This document shows, in pieces, positions 27,146-35,699 of a DNA stretch of 64,000 bases (its first letter is position 1; each line of letters begins with the position of its first letter). Origin of the DNA: Paraprevotella sp. (GTDB taxonomy: Bacteria; Bacteroidota; Bacteroidia; Bacteroidales; Bacteroidaceae); contig JAGBCQ010000022.1 of the NCBI GenBank assembly GCA_017937925.1, forward strand, positions 1 to 64,000. Reading direction: 5' to 3'. Position numbers and translations under genes: made by a program. The notes below the pieces were generated by a model, which had not been told where the DNA came from, did no database searches, and worked only from the letters and a program-made list of their open reading frames with translations.

Positions 27146-27182
27146 AAAAAACAAAGAGACTTCACAAGTCTCTTTGTTTTTT
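27146..27182. terminator. bidirectional terminator shared by the OmpA paralogue and menE
   Basis: A 17-bp perfect stem (27146-27162 with 27166-27182) has a 3-base loop, A-rich on one side and T-rich on the other. The menE stop codon (27162-27164) lies at the loop, so the last menE codons form one arm. Confidence 0.85.
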
Positions 27183-28286
27183 ATAATAACTTTCCGCTAA
27201 TCTACGACACTCCGTTCTGTCTATCTTAGAGTTGCCTACCATAGGAATCTCCTTAACACGAATAATATGTTTGGGTTCATGATAGCGTGGTAAACACCTT
27301 CGACCAATCTCCATCAAATCTTCATTTTTCATTTCACATCTATCTTCAACCAATAAAACCAACGCCTCACCCAAACGGGCATCCGGAAATGCACTTAGAG
27401 CAAATCGACCTTCTATATAAGGAGCCAATAAACTTTCATCTTTCTCTATTTGAATTTTTATACCACCACTATTGATTACATTATCGACCCTACCGGAAAT
27501 CACAAAACTTCCATTATCAAAAACCTCTCCCACATCATTTGTAACAAATTCCTTTCCGCCTAAAAAATTGTCTTTTATCACTAAAGTATTTTGCTGCGAT
27601 AAAGAAACGGCAACCCCTCGCAAAGGTAAGAAACATTCGGAGGCATCACTTCCGTTTATCTTTCTCAAGGCAATATGTGATAATGTCTCCGTCATACCAT
27701 AAGTAGAATAAACTTTGCCCTCAACGTCTTTTAACGCATCACACATTTTTTTATCCACCATTCCGCCACCTATTATAATATAAGGTATGGAAATCATACA
27801 TTCCCACTCATCTGCCACTTGAAGCGTATTGAATAATTGCATGGGTACAACGGAAAGAAAATCTATTCGCTCATTAACACCTCTTAAAGGATTGCCTGTC
27901 GCGTGCCGAACCACCAATCTCATATCGGCTACTAAGGCACGCACCACCATCATCATAGCTCCGATATATCTCATATCCATACATAATAAAGCAGTATCCC
28001 CACTTTTCAATCCTAAAAACTCACAAGTACGCACAGCACTCCGTATCATCAATGTCTTTTCCACCTTGATACGTTTCGGTACACCGGTGGAACCCGATGT
28101 TTGGACCTCCATAAATGTCGATGAGGAAAACCACCTTGCTAAAAATGCATATACCGGACGCAAAGCCACCTCTTCATCCGACAAAGAACGTCTTTGCAGT
28201 TCTTTAAAGTCAGCAGACGACCACTCACGTCCACTAGTTACACCTTTTATATATATATGTTGCTTATGAATATCAGTCTGCCACAT
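27162..28286 (-). CDS. menE: O-succinylbenzoate--CoA ligase
   Basis: MenE activates o-succinylbenzoate as its CoA thioester in menaquinone synthesis. This AMP-forming ligase has the P-loop-like signature VQTSGSTGVPKRIKVEK, the YGMTET motif (VYSTYGMTETLSHIALR), GRVDNVINSGGIKIQ, and the C-terminal GNSKIDRTE whose Lys is catalytic. I chose the ATG at 28286 (MWQTDIHKQHIYIKG), giving 374 aa and a 14-base overlap with menC. The frame is open to 28328, so a longer start is possible. It lies directly downstream of menC. Confidence 0.92.
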   Translation of the reverse strand: MWQTDIHKQHIYIKGVTSGREWSSADFKELQRRSLSDEEVALRPVYAFLARWFSSSTFMEVQTSGSTGVPKRIKVEKTLMIRSAVRTCEFLGLKSGDTALLCMDMRYIGAMMMVVRALVADMRLVVRHATGNPLRGVNERIDFLSVVPMQLFNTLQVADEWECMISIPYIIIGGGMVDKKMCDALKDVEGKVYSTYGMTETLSHIALRKINGSDASECFLPLRGVAVSLSQQNTLVIKDNFLGGKEFVTNDVGEVFDNGSFVISGRVDNVINSGGIKIQIEKDESLLAPYIEGRFALSAFPDARLGEALVLLVEDRCEMKNEDLMEIGRRCLPRYHEPKHIIRVKEIPMVGNSKIDRTECRRLAESYYKKQRDL

Positions 28287-29304
28287 ACCACAATGCATCT
28301 TTACGTATTTCCAACGGCATTGGGACATTATCCGTAAAAAGTAATCCCGTACCCAATCCCTGTGGCACTATAGGATTCCATGTCGCACACCACTGTGCAA
28401 TGGCATTCAGTCCCACATTTGATTCTAATGCCGACGTTATCCACCACCCAATCTTTCTTTGCTCTGCGATGTCAATCCATTCTTTACATCCACTAAATCC
28501 ACCATGCAAAGAAGGCTTTAGTATCAAGTACTTCGGCTTAATAACCTCTAACAACTGTTCTTTGTCTTTACGATGATGCCAACCTATCAATTCTTCGTCC
28601 AAAGCAATATCAAGAGGCGACACATCTGTTAATTGTCGCATCACATCCCACTGACCAGACTTGATAGGTTGCTCAATAGAATGTAAATCAAAATCCGACA
28701 AACGTTTCAGTTTTTCAAGTGCCTCATCAGACGAAAATGCCCCGTTAGCATCCACACGCAACTCTATATCTTTTGCTGAAAATTGTTGACGTACAAAACG
28801 TAACAAGTTCAACTCTTGTTCAAAATCAATCGCTCCTATTTTCAGCTTCACGCATCGGTATCCCGCATCAACCTTATCACGAATCTGTCGATACATACTT
28901 TCATAATCACCCATCCATATCAATCCATTGATACGAATCCCTTGCTCGCCCCGTGAAAAAGGAGTATCCCATAATCCATAATGTCCCCTCTCCAAGTGTT
29001 GTATTGCTGTTTCCAAACCGAACACTATCGAAGGGCATCGTTTCCACTTTTCCGCGTCAAACACACCATTTTCTTCCACTTCACGACACGCCGCTAGCAA
29101 TAAATTCTCATACTCCGGTACGTCATCACAACTCAATCCTGGTAGCGGCGCACATTCGCCCCAACCTTCACGACAAGGTGAACTTCCGTCCTGAATCCTC
29201 ACAAACCACGACCTGCGCTCTGTATATACCCCTCGAGAGGTGCCTGCAGGTTTCTTAAAATGAAACACCTTTGGAATAACATCAATTATATAACGCTTTA
29301 TCAT
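28273..29304 (-). CDS. menC: o-succinylbenzoate synthase
   Basis: MenC, of the enolase superfamily, dehydrates SHCHC to o-succinylbenzoate. From the ATG at 29304 (MIKRYIIDVIPKVFHFKKP) the product is 343 aa. The expected catalytic lysine is in RCVKLKIGAIDF, the metal ligands are Asp in RVDANGAFSSDEAL, Glu in IEQPIKSGQWD and Asp in ALDEELI, and the second Lys is in LILKPSLHGG. A TAATTTTG box (29347-29354, minus) lies just upstream, across the longer frame start at 29349, which supports the shorter start. In many Bacteroidales menC follows menB; here menB is 15 kb away. Confidence 0.93.
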   Translation of the reverse strand: MIKRYIIDVIPKVFHFKKPAGTSRGVYTERRSWFVRIQDGSSPCREGWGECAPLPGLSCDDVPEYENLLLAACREVEENGVFDAEKWKRCPSIVFGLETAIQHLERGHYGLWDTPFSRGEQGIRINGLIWMGDYESMYRQIRDKVDAGYRCVKLKIGAIDFEQELNLLRFVRQQFSAKDIELRVDANGAFSSDEALEKLKRLSDFDLHSIEQPIKSGQWDVMRQLTDVSPLDIALDEELIGWHHRKDKEQLLEVIKPKYLILKPSLHGGFSGCKEWIDIAEQRKIGWWITSALESNVGLNAIAQWCATWNPIVPQGLGTGLLFTDNVPMPLEIRKDALWYVAD

Positions 29305-29346
29305 AATTACATACTTTGTCGTCTTTGAGTTACTATAAGTTATCCG

Positions 29347-29354
29347 CAAAATTA
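29347..29354 (-). promoter_or_regulatory. menC-menE promoter, -7 box
   Basis: TAATTTTG on the minus strand, 42 bases upstream of the menC ATG at 29304. It gives the split-off menC-menE pair its own transcription start. Confidence 0.5.
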
Positions 29355-29475
29355 AAAAAAAGAATGTTCAAAATACATCGAACGCGCAAAAAGAATCCTA
29401 CCGTTAAATAAACCTAAAGTAACGCCTTCCGTTTTTATATTTGAGCTGAAAAATCATAAATTTAACCACACATAA

Positions 29476-29483
29476 TAACTTTG
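29476..29483 (+). promoter_or_regulatory. aqpZ promoter, -7 box
   Basis: TAACTTTG followed by C, 80 bases before the ATG at 29564. Confidence 0.55.
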
Positions 29484-29563
29484 CGAATGGATGGAATAGG
29501 AATCCCCGCCCATTCGGGAATAACATCAACCAATGGATTCCTATAAAATAAAACTAAGGGATT

Positions 29564-30241
29564 ATGAAAAAGTATCTTGCAGAAATGATTGGAACAATGG
29601 TTCTGGTTGTCATGGGTTGCGGCAGCGCGATATTCGCAGGTAATGCCGCTGATGTAGTCGGTCAAGGCGTTGGCACACTTGGAGTTGCAATGGCATTTGG
29701 TTTAGCTGTAGTTGCAATGGCTTACACAATTGGTGGTGTTTCTGGTTGCCACATCAATCCAGCCATTACACTTGGCGTTTTACTTTCCGGACGCATGAAA
29801 GGAAAAGACGCAGCCCTGTATATGCTGTTCCAAGTAGTCGGTGCTATTGTAGGTTCCGCATTACTCTATTTACTTGTTTCCAATGGAGCGCATAATGGTC
29901 CGACACAGACTGGTAGCAATAGTTTTGCAGAAGGTAGCATGATTCAAGCATTCATCGCAGAAGCTTTGTTTACTTTCATTTTCGTTTTAGTTGTATTAGG
30001 TACTACAGACGAAAAGAAAGGTGCCGGCAATTTGGCAGGATTAGCCATTGGTTTGGCTTTGGTTTTGATTCATATCGTATGCATTCCTATCACAGGAACC
30101 TCTGTCAATCCTGCACGCAGCATAGGTCCGGCATTATTCGATGGCGGTTTGGCACTTTCACAACTTTGGCTCTTTATCGTAGCCCCATTCGTAGGAGCCA
30201 TCTGTAGCGCATTTATGTGGAAATGCCTCGGTAAGGAATAA
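29564..30241 (+). CDS. aqpZ: aquaporin (MIP family)
   Basis: A 225-aa membrane channel with six TM segments and both NPA boxes, GCHINPAITLGVLLSG (about residue 66) and GTSVNPARSIGPALFDGG (about residue 180). The second NPA is followed by Arg, the selectivity-filter residue of water channels. AqpZ-type proteins pass water and sometimes glycerol through the inner membrane. It has its own promoter and terminator and seems unlinked to the sigma/SusC block that follows. It is the first gene of the + strand segment between the two men blocks. Confidence 0.93.
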   Translation: MKKYLAEMIGTMVLVVMGCGSAIFAGNAADVVGQGVGTLGVAMAFGLAVVAMAYTIGGVSGCHINPAITLGVLLSGRMKGKDAALYMLFQVVGAIVGSALLYLLVSNGAHNGPTQTGSNSFAEGSMIQAFIAEALFTFIFVLVVLGTTDEKKGAGNLAGLAIGLALVLIHIVCIPITGTSVNPARSIGPALFDGGLALSQLWLFIVAPFVGAICSAFMWKCLGKE

Positions 30242-30262
30242 ATTCTAGACTTAATTATACAG

Positions 30263-30300
30263 AATCCTCTTTTAGTCCTCATGGATAAAAGAGGATTTTT
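30263..30300 (+). terminator. terminator after aqpZ
   Basis: AATCCTCTTTTA (30263-30274) pairs with TAAAAGAGGATT (30286-30297) and is followed by T. Confidence 0.8.
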
Positions 30301-30361
30301 TCATTCTATAAGTATTGCCTCCTTTTTTCATAAAAAACGATGCTAAATGCCATAAAAATAA

Positions 30362-30369
30362 TACCTTTG
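30362..30369 (+). promoter_or_regulatory. promoter of the ECF sigma gene, -7 box
   Basis: TACCTTTG is followed 30 bases later by the ATG at 30400. It lies inside the longest reading frame (start 30340) and so supports the downstream start. Confidence 0.6.
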
Positions 30370-30399
30370 CATCAGAACAATATTCTATCATCAAAGTCA

Positions 30400-30990
30400 A
30401 TGCAAAAGCCTCTATTCATAGAACAATTGAACGCCCACGAATTATCTGCTTTCGAAATGCTCTATAAACAATATTATAAAGCCCTCACTCTTTTTGCATA
30501 TGACTTTGTAGGTAATCAAAGCGAAGCAGAAGATATTGTTCAAGACGTCATCGTTGCTATTTGGCTTAGAGAAGATACATTTGAAAATATAAAAAGTTTT
30601 GAGGCATACATATACAACGCCGTCAAGTTCAAATCATTAAACATACTCAAACGTAAGAATATAGCACAACGTTACATTGATGAACAAACTATAAAAGAAA
30701 CATTACCTTCCGAATCACATTCCTCTATAGAAGAGTTATACATCGCACTCTTCAAAGCAATAGATACATTACCGAAACGTTGCAAAGAAGTTTTGTTATT
30801 AGGAATGGAAGGAAAAAGTAATGCTGAAATTGCAGAACAACTCAATCTTTCCGTTGAAACAATAAAGACCCACCGCAAGCGAGCTTTAGGAATCTTGCGT
30901 GAAACACTTAAGGACTCTCCGGAATTGGCCATGATAATGTTATTATTCATTCTCCCATCCATCCATAACATTTCGGAGCAAGTGCTTTGA
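30400..30990 (+). CDS. ECF RNA polymerase sigma factor
   Basis: A 196-aa sigma-70 family factor with only regions 2 and 4. Region 2 spans FEMLYKQYYKALTLFAYDF to EAEDIVQDVIVAIW (about residues 19-57). Region 4 spans LPKRCKEVLLLGMEGKSNA and ETIKTHRKRALGIL (about 125-170), the helix-turn-helix that reads -35. It is the FecI-like type paired with FecR in Bacteroidetes, and fecR follows. The hydrophobic C-terminal tail (LAMIMLLFILPSIHN) is unusual for a soluble sigma factor and may hold it near the membrane or FecR. Likely target: the SusC operon downstream. Confidence 0.93.
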   Translation: MQKPLFIEQLNAHELSAFEMLYKQYYKALTLFAYDFVGNQSEAEDIVQDVIVAIWLREDTFENIKSFEAYIYNAVKFKSLNILKRKNIAQRYIDEQTIKETLPSESHSSIEELYIALFKAIDTLPKRCKEVLLLGMEGKSNAEIAEQLNLSVETIKTHRKRALGILRETLKDSPELAMIMLLFILPSIHNISEQVL

Positions 30991-31076
30991 AAGAAATACA
31001 TTTACTGCTAAATGTAGCCAACACCTAGTTCTTTTGAACAAAATTTCACTTTTTCTTGTTTTTATTACCCACTTTG

Positions 31077-31111
31077 GTGTGTTTAATTGTCTTAAGTATT
31101 ATTAAACACAC
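31077..31111. repeat. 11-bp inverted repeat just before fecR
   Basis: GTGTGTTTAAT (31077-31087) and ATTAAACACAC (31101-31111) are exact complements around a 13-base spacer containing CTTAAG. It lies 14 bases before the fecR ATG. It could be an operator, a weak terminator behind the sigma gene, or a structure masking the fecR start. Confidence 0.6.
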
Positions 31112-31125
31112 ACAAAACAACAATT

Positions 31126-32331
31126 ATGGAAGAACATGACAATAATTATACGTTAGAACTTATTGTCAAAGTTTTACTCGGAACTGCGAGCGAAACAGAA
31201 CGAAGCACATTGGAACGACTCAAAATTGAGGATCCTAACATACGTCGCTACATAGATACGTTCACATCACGTAAAGATTTTGTAGAAAAGTACTACATCT
31301 ACAAAAATACCAACGACAGCAAAGCGTTTGACAACTTCAAGCAACGAATAGCTCCCTCATCTGCCCGTTTTACAAACTGGTGGCACAAAGTCATTTTTGC
31401 AACAACAGTTGCGGCTACCATCATCAGCATAGCAATATTTATTCAGTATAAATCAGAACTAACTTCTCAACAATTGGCTGATATCATGCCTCCAGAATCA
31501 GAGGTTTATCTTACTACTGCCAATGGTGCGCAAATTATATTAGGCCAAAACAACGAAAGTCTTGGACATGACATAAATCAAGACGGCATCATAGCGCAAG
31601 ATAAGAATGGAACTTTAAATGTTCATGAAGCAGAAACGCCAAGCATACAAACTCTTACTGTACCTCGCGGTGCAGAATACAACGTGACATTACCCGATGG
31701 AACAGAAGTCCACCTTAACTCAGAAAGTAGCATTAGTTTTCCTTCACGTTTCAGTAAAGATGTCAGGAAAGTCATTCTAAAAGGCGAAGCTTATTTTAAG
31801 GTGCAACCAACGACTGACAAAACACCATTCGTAGTAGTCACAAACGATATTATTGTCAAACAATACGGAACAGAGTTTAACATCAATGGCTATCAAGAAT
31901 CAACAACCCTTGTTACGCTTATCAATGGAAGTATTGGCGTAGCTCATAGTCAAGACATTCAAAAAGGTCAAACAAATGAAGCCGCTTATACCATGTTATC
32001 CCCCGGCTTTCAAGCGGTATGTGAGCCTAAATCCATTGCACTCAAAGCAATCAATACAGAAATGGTTACAGGATGGCATGAAGGTCTCTTCCGTTTTGAC
32101 AATATATCATTAAAACAAATCGCCAAAGATTTAGAACGGTGGTACGATGTTGATATTGCTATTGACGAGCCATTAAAAGACTTGCGCTTTACCGGTACCA
32201 TTTCCAAAAACGAAAGTCTTGCACATATACTTGATGCCATTTGTCAAAGTAGCCGAATCACTTACAAAGCGGACGGCGAAACCATTAGAATTAAAGAAAA
32301 GAACATTATATCTAAACTCATAAGCGAATAA
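31126..32331 (+). CDS. FecR family anti-sigma factor
   Basis: A 401-aa inner-membrane protein. A cytoplasmic sigma-binding region (about 1-85) is followed by one TM segment (VIFATTVAATIISIAIFIQY, about 89-108). The periplasmic FecR domain contains PRGAEYNVTLPDGTEVHLNS and GEAYFKVQPTTDKTPFVV. A C-terminal STN-like domain (DUF4974 type) reads FDNISLKQIAKDLERWYDVD. It holds or activates the ECF sigma factor depending on the signal passed through the SusC N-terminal domain. The susC start follows its stop by 2 bases, so the sensor and receptor are probably co-translated. Confidence 0.93.
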   Translation: MEEHDNNYTLELIVKVLLGTASETERSTLERLKIEDPNIRRYIDTFTSRKDFVEKYYIYKNTNDSKAFDNFKQRIAPSSARFTNWWHKVIFATTVAATIISIAIFIQYKSELTSQQLADIMPPESEVYLTTANGAQIILGQNNESLGHDINQDGIIAQDKNGTLNVHEAETPSIQTLTVPRGAEYNVTLPDGTEVHLNSESSISFPSRFSKDVRKVILKGEAYFKVQPTTDKTPFVVVTNDIIVKQYGTEFNINGYQESTTLVTLINGSIGVAHSQDIQKGQTNEAAYTMLSPGFQAVCEPKSIALKAINTEMVTGWHEGLFRFDNISLKQIAKDLERWYDVDIAIDEPLKDLRFTGTISKNESLAHILDAICQSSRITYKADGETIRIKEKNIISKLISE

Positions 32332-32333
32332 AC

Positions 32334-35300
32334 ATGAAACAACACCGCAATCCGTCTGCCTGGTGGACGATGAGAACAACCCTCATCATTTCCGCTTTTC
32401 TTTTGGCATTAAACACCATCGGACAAACTACGGGGAAATATCCGGTAACACTCAACCTGAACAATGTTTCTATTAAAACTTTATTTGATAGGATACAACA
32501 ACAAACGGGTTTGAACTTCATTTATAGTTCAGAGGAAATAAAAGATATGCCTCCCATCTCTGTTTCTGCAACAAACGAGCCGACAGAAAGTGTCCTAAAT
32601 CGTGTTTTCAATAACACACGATTTGACTACCGTATTAAAAATAAGATTATCACGGTAAAACAAAAGTATAAATCTAACACAACATCCGCCAATCCCCAAC
32701 GAAAAGTCATCAGCGGAAAAGTATGTGACCCTGACGGAGAACCGTTACCCGGTGCAGCCATCAAAATAAAAGATACGGCAATGGGAGTCGCTACAGATAT
32801 GGATGGTAACTTCAGATTGGAACTTCCCAATAATGAGGAAAACATCATCGTTGTTTCATACGTAGGCATGAAAAGCCGTGAGATTGACACCAAGAACAAG
32901 TCACGCATTGACATCACATTACAAGAAGACGTCGCCATTATGAAAAGCCTCGAAGTGGTAGGCAATGGTATGTTTACACGCCGAACCGAGACTTTTACAG
33001 GTTCAGCTGTAACTTACAATGGCGATCAACTCCGACTTGCCGGAAGTCAAAATGTCATCGCCAGTTTAAAGAATCTCGACCCATCATTCATTGTAAACGA
33101 AAGCGTTGATTTCGGTAGCAACCCCAATGTAATGCCGGATATTCAAATACGAGGACAAAACAATATTGACCTGAAAGGCGACTATGCAACTAATCCCAAT
33201 CAACCACTGTTCATCTTAAATGGATTCGAAACCACGATTGAGAAAGTAGTGGATATGGATATGAACTTGGTTAAAAGCATCACATTACTGAAAGATGCTG
33301 CCGCTAAAGCCATTTATGGTTCAAAAGCAGCCAATGGCGTTGTCGTGATAGAAACAGTACAACCTGAAGCCGGCAGACTGCGCGTTAGTTATAACGCAAG
33401 TTTAGATGTAACAGTCCCCGACCTAACGAGTTATGACCTTTGTAATGCCTCTGAGAAATTACAAGCAGAAATCTTGGCAGGGAAATATACATCCAATAAT
33501 GCTTTCACGCAAGCAGAGTTAAATGCCGAACTCTACGAACTGCAAAAAGAAGTGGCTCGTGGCGTTGACTCCTATTGGATGGCGCAACCATTGCGTACGG
33601 GTATCGGTCAAAAGCACTCTTTGATGCTTGATGGCGGTGAAGGCAAAATGCTTTATGCTGCCAGCCTATCGTACAATGATGTTGCCGGTGTCATGAAAGG
33701 TTCCGACCGCCGGACCATCAGCGGAAATATCACTTTATCATACCGTATGAATAATTTGATTTTCAGGAATCAATTAACGGTAGATGGTAATGTGGCGAAC
33801 AACTCTCCTTATGGCGACTTCTCGGAATACTCACGCATGAATCCTTATTGGCGCATTCATGATGAAAACGGCAACCTTATCAAACAGTACGATAACGGTA
33901 CCTACAATCCTATTTATAATAGTACTCTTAACAGTAAGAACCAATCCAAATACACTCTTATCACTGAAAACTTCTATGCGGAATGGAATATCTTACCTAC
34001 TTTGAAACTTACCGGACGTTTCGGTTTCACCAAACAAAGTTCTAGTTCGGATGTGTTCGTACCGGCATCCAACACAAGATACGCAAGCATATTGCCCTCA
34101 TCCCCACAATATTTGGAAAGGGGACAATACGACCAAAGTCATGGTTCCGCTCGAACCATACAAGCCGATTTTGGTGTGAATTATTCATTGACTAAAGGCA
34201 AGCACCTCATGTTTGCCAATGCCACTTATTCGGTAGAAACATCCAAAAACGAGACTCAGAGTTTCACTGCTATTGGATTCCCTTCGGATAAAATGGACTA
34301 TATCTCATTTGGTAACGGCTATCCCAATGGTGGTAAACCCGGAGGAAGTGAGAATACAACTCGAAGTGTTGGAGTCATAGGTTCTGTCAACTATTCTTAT
34401 GCCGATCGCTATTTGGCTGACGTATCATATCGTTTGAATGCATCATCACAGTTTGGTGCAAAAAACAAATGGGGGCATTTCTGGTCTGTCGGTATCGGTT
34501 GGAACTTGCACCATGAGTCATGGTTGAAAGAGTCCGATTGGCTGACATATTGTAAGTTGAGAGCGTCAATCGGTTATACCGGTTCTCAAAATTTCAATTC
34601 CTATCAAGCCCTATCCACATATAGCTATATCACCGACCGCACATATAACGGCGATATGGGTGTGGTACTCATGGCATTGGCCAATGACAATTTAAAATGG
34701 CAAAGACAATTGGATAGAAGTATCGGTTTGGATTTCACATTGTTCAATCGCTTGTCCGGTCGTGTTGATTTTTATAGCGACCGTACCGACAACCTTTTGA
34801 CAGATGTCACATTAGCGCCCTCTTCCGGTTTCTCATCCTATAAAGAGAATTTAGGAATCACTGATAACACCGGTATCGAAGTGTCACTTAACTACCGTGT
34901 TCTAAGTCATGCAGCAAGTCGCACTTCACTCAATATCTTTGCAGGTATCTCACACAATAAGAATAAGATTGCAAAAATATCAAATGCTCTTAAAGCCTAC
35001 AACGAAGAACAAGACGCTCAAAAAAATGACTATGCCGGTAGCGAAGAAGAGAAAGCCGCTCAGCGTAAAGTCTCCACACGATACGAGGAAGGACAAAGTA
35101 TGAGCGCTATTTGGGCTGTACGCTCTGCCGGTATCGATCCTATTACAGGTAAAGAAGTCTTTATTAAGAAGGATGGTACCACCACCTATGAGTGGAACGC
35201 TGACGACCAAGTCGTATGCGGCGACGCGACTCCAAAAGTTCAGGGTAACATTGGTTTGTCAGCACGTTGGAAGGACATTGATTTGAATGTTGCATTTACT

Positions 35301-35687
35301 TACAAGTTGGGAGGTCAAACCTATAACTCCACCTTAGTGGATAAGGTCGAAAATGTTGATGTTGCGAATTGGAACGTTGACAACCGCGTTCTCACCGACC
35401 GCTGGAACACTCCGGGTGTACCTGCAAAATTCAAAGCCATAGGCGACTACTCTACAACCAAACCCACATCACGTTTTGTTGAGGATTACAATGAGTTGGC
35501 ATTCTCTGCCATCTCGCTTGGCTATGATTTCTCCAATTTGAAATTCATCAAACGCAGTCCGCTAGAATACCTTAAACTTACCGCCACGATGAACGATATT
35601 GGTTGGTTGAGCAATGTGAAAAAAGAATTTGGTTTGTCTTATCCTCGTGCGAGAGTCTTCTCATTCACGCTTTCAGCACGTTTCTAA
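32334..35687 (+). CDS. SusC/RagA family TonB-dependent outer-membrane receptor with STN signalling domain
   Basis: A 1117-aa outer-membrane importer. After the signal peptide comes an STN domain (LNLNNVSIKTLFDRIQQQTG, about 40-105), marking it as a signal transducer to FecR. Next is a carboxypeptidase-regulatory-like domain (ISGKVCDPDGEPLPGAAIKI, about 122-200) and the SusC plug with the repeated family signature SITLLKDAAAKAIYGSKAANG (about 318-340). The rest is beta-barrel, ending in an aromatic terminal strand (VFSFTLSARF). It would form a lidded transporter with the SusD-like lipoprotein encoded next. No glycan-degrading enzyme is nearby, so the ligand may not be a polysaccharide. Confidence 0.95.
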   Translation: MKQHRNPSAWWTMRTTLIISAFLLALNTIGQTTGKYPVTLNLNNVSIKTLFDRIQQQTGLNFIYSSEEIKDMPPISVSATNEPTESVLNRVFNNTRFDYRIKNKIITVKQKYKSNTTSANPQRKVISGKVCDPDGEPLPGAAIKIKDTAMGVATDMDGNFRLELPNNEENIIVVSYVGMKSREIDTKNKSRIDITLQEDVAIMKSLEVVGNGMFTRRTETFTGSAVTYNGDQLRLAGSQNVIASLKNLDPSFIVNESVDFGSNPNVMPDIQIRGQNNIDLKGDYATNPNQPLFILNGFETTIEKVVDMDMNLVKSITLLKDAAAKAIYGSKAANGVVVIETVQPEAGRLRVSYNASLDVTVPDLTSYDLCNASEKLQAEILAGKYTSNNAFTQAELNAELYELQKEVARGVDSYWMAQPLRTGIGQKHSLMLDGGEGKMLYAASLSYNDVAGVMKGSDRRTISGNITLSYRMNNLIFRNQLTVDGNVANNSPYGDFSEYSRMNPYWRIHDENGNLIKQYDNGTYNPIYNSTLNSKNQSKYTLITENFYAEWNILPTLKLTGRFGFTKQSSSSDVFVPASNTRYASILPSSPQYLERGQYDQSHGSARTIQADFGVNYSLTKGKHLMFANATYSVETSKNETQSFTAIGFPSDKMDYISFGNGYPNGGKPGGSENTTRSVGVIGSVNYSYADRYLADVSYRLNASSQFGAKNKWGHFWSVGIGWNLHHESWLKESDWLTYCKLRASIGYTGSQNFNSYQALSTYSYITDRTYNGDMGVVLMALANDNLKWQRQLDRSIGLDFTLFNRLSGRVDFYSDRTDNLLTDVTLAPSSGFSSYKENLGITDNTGIEVSLNYRVLSHAASRTSLNIFAGISHNKNKIAKISNALKAYNEEQDAQKNDYAGSEEEKAAQRKVSTRYEEGQSMSAIWAVRSAGIDPITGKEVFIKKDGTTTYEWNADDQVVCGDATPKVQGNIGLSARWKDIDLNVAFTYKLGGQTYNSTLVDKVENVDVANWNVDNRVLTDRWNTPGVPAKFKAIGDYSTTKPTSRFVEDYNELAFSAISLGYDFSNLKFIKRSPLEYLKLTATMNDIGWLSNVKKEFGLSYPRARVFSFTLSARF

Positions 35688-35699
35688 ATATTGAACATC

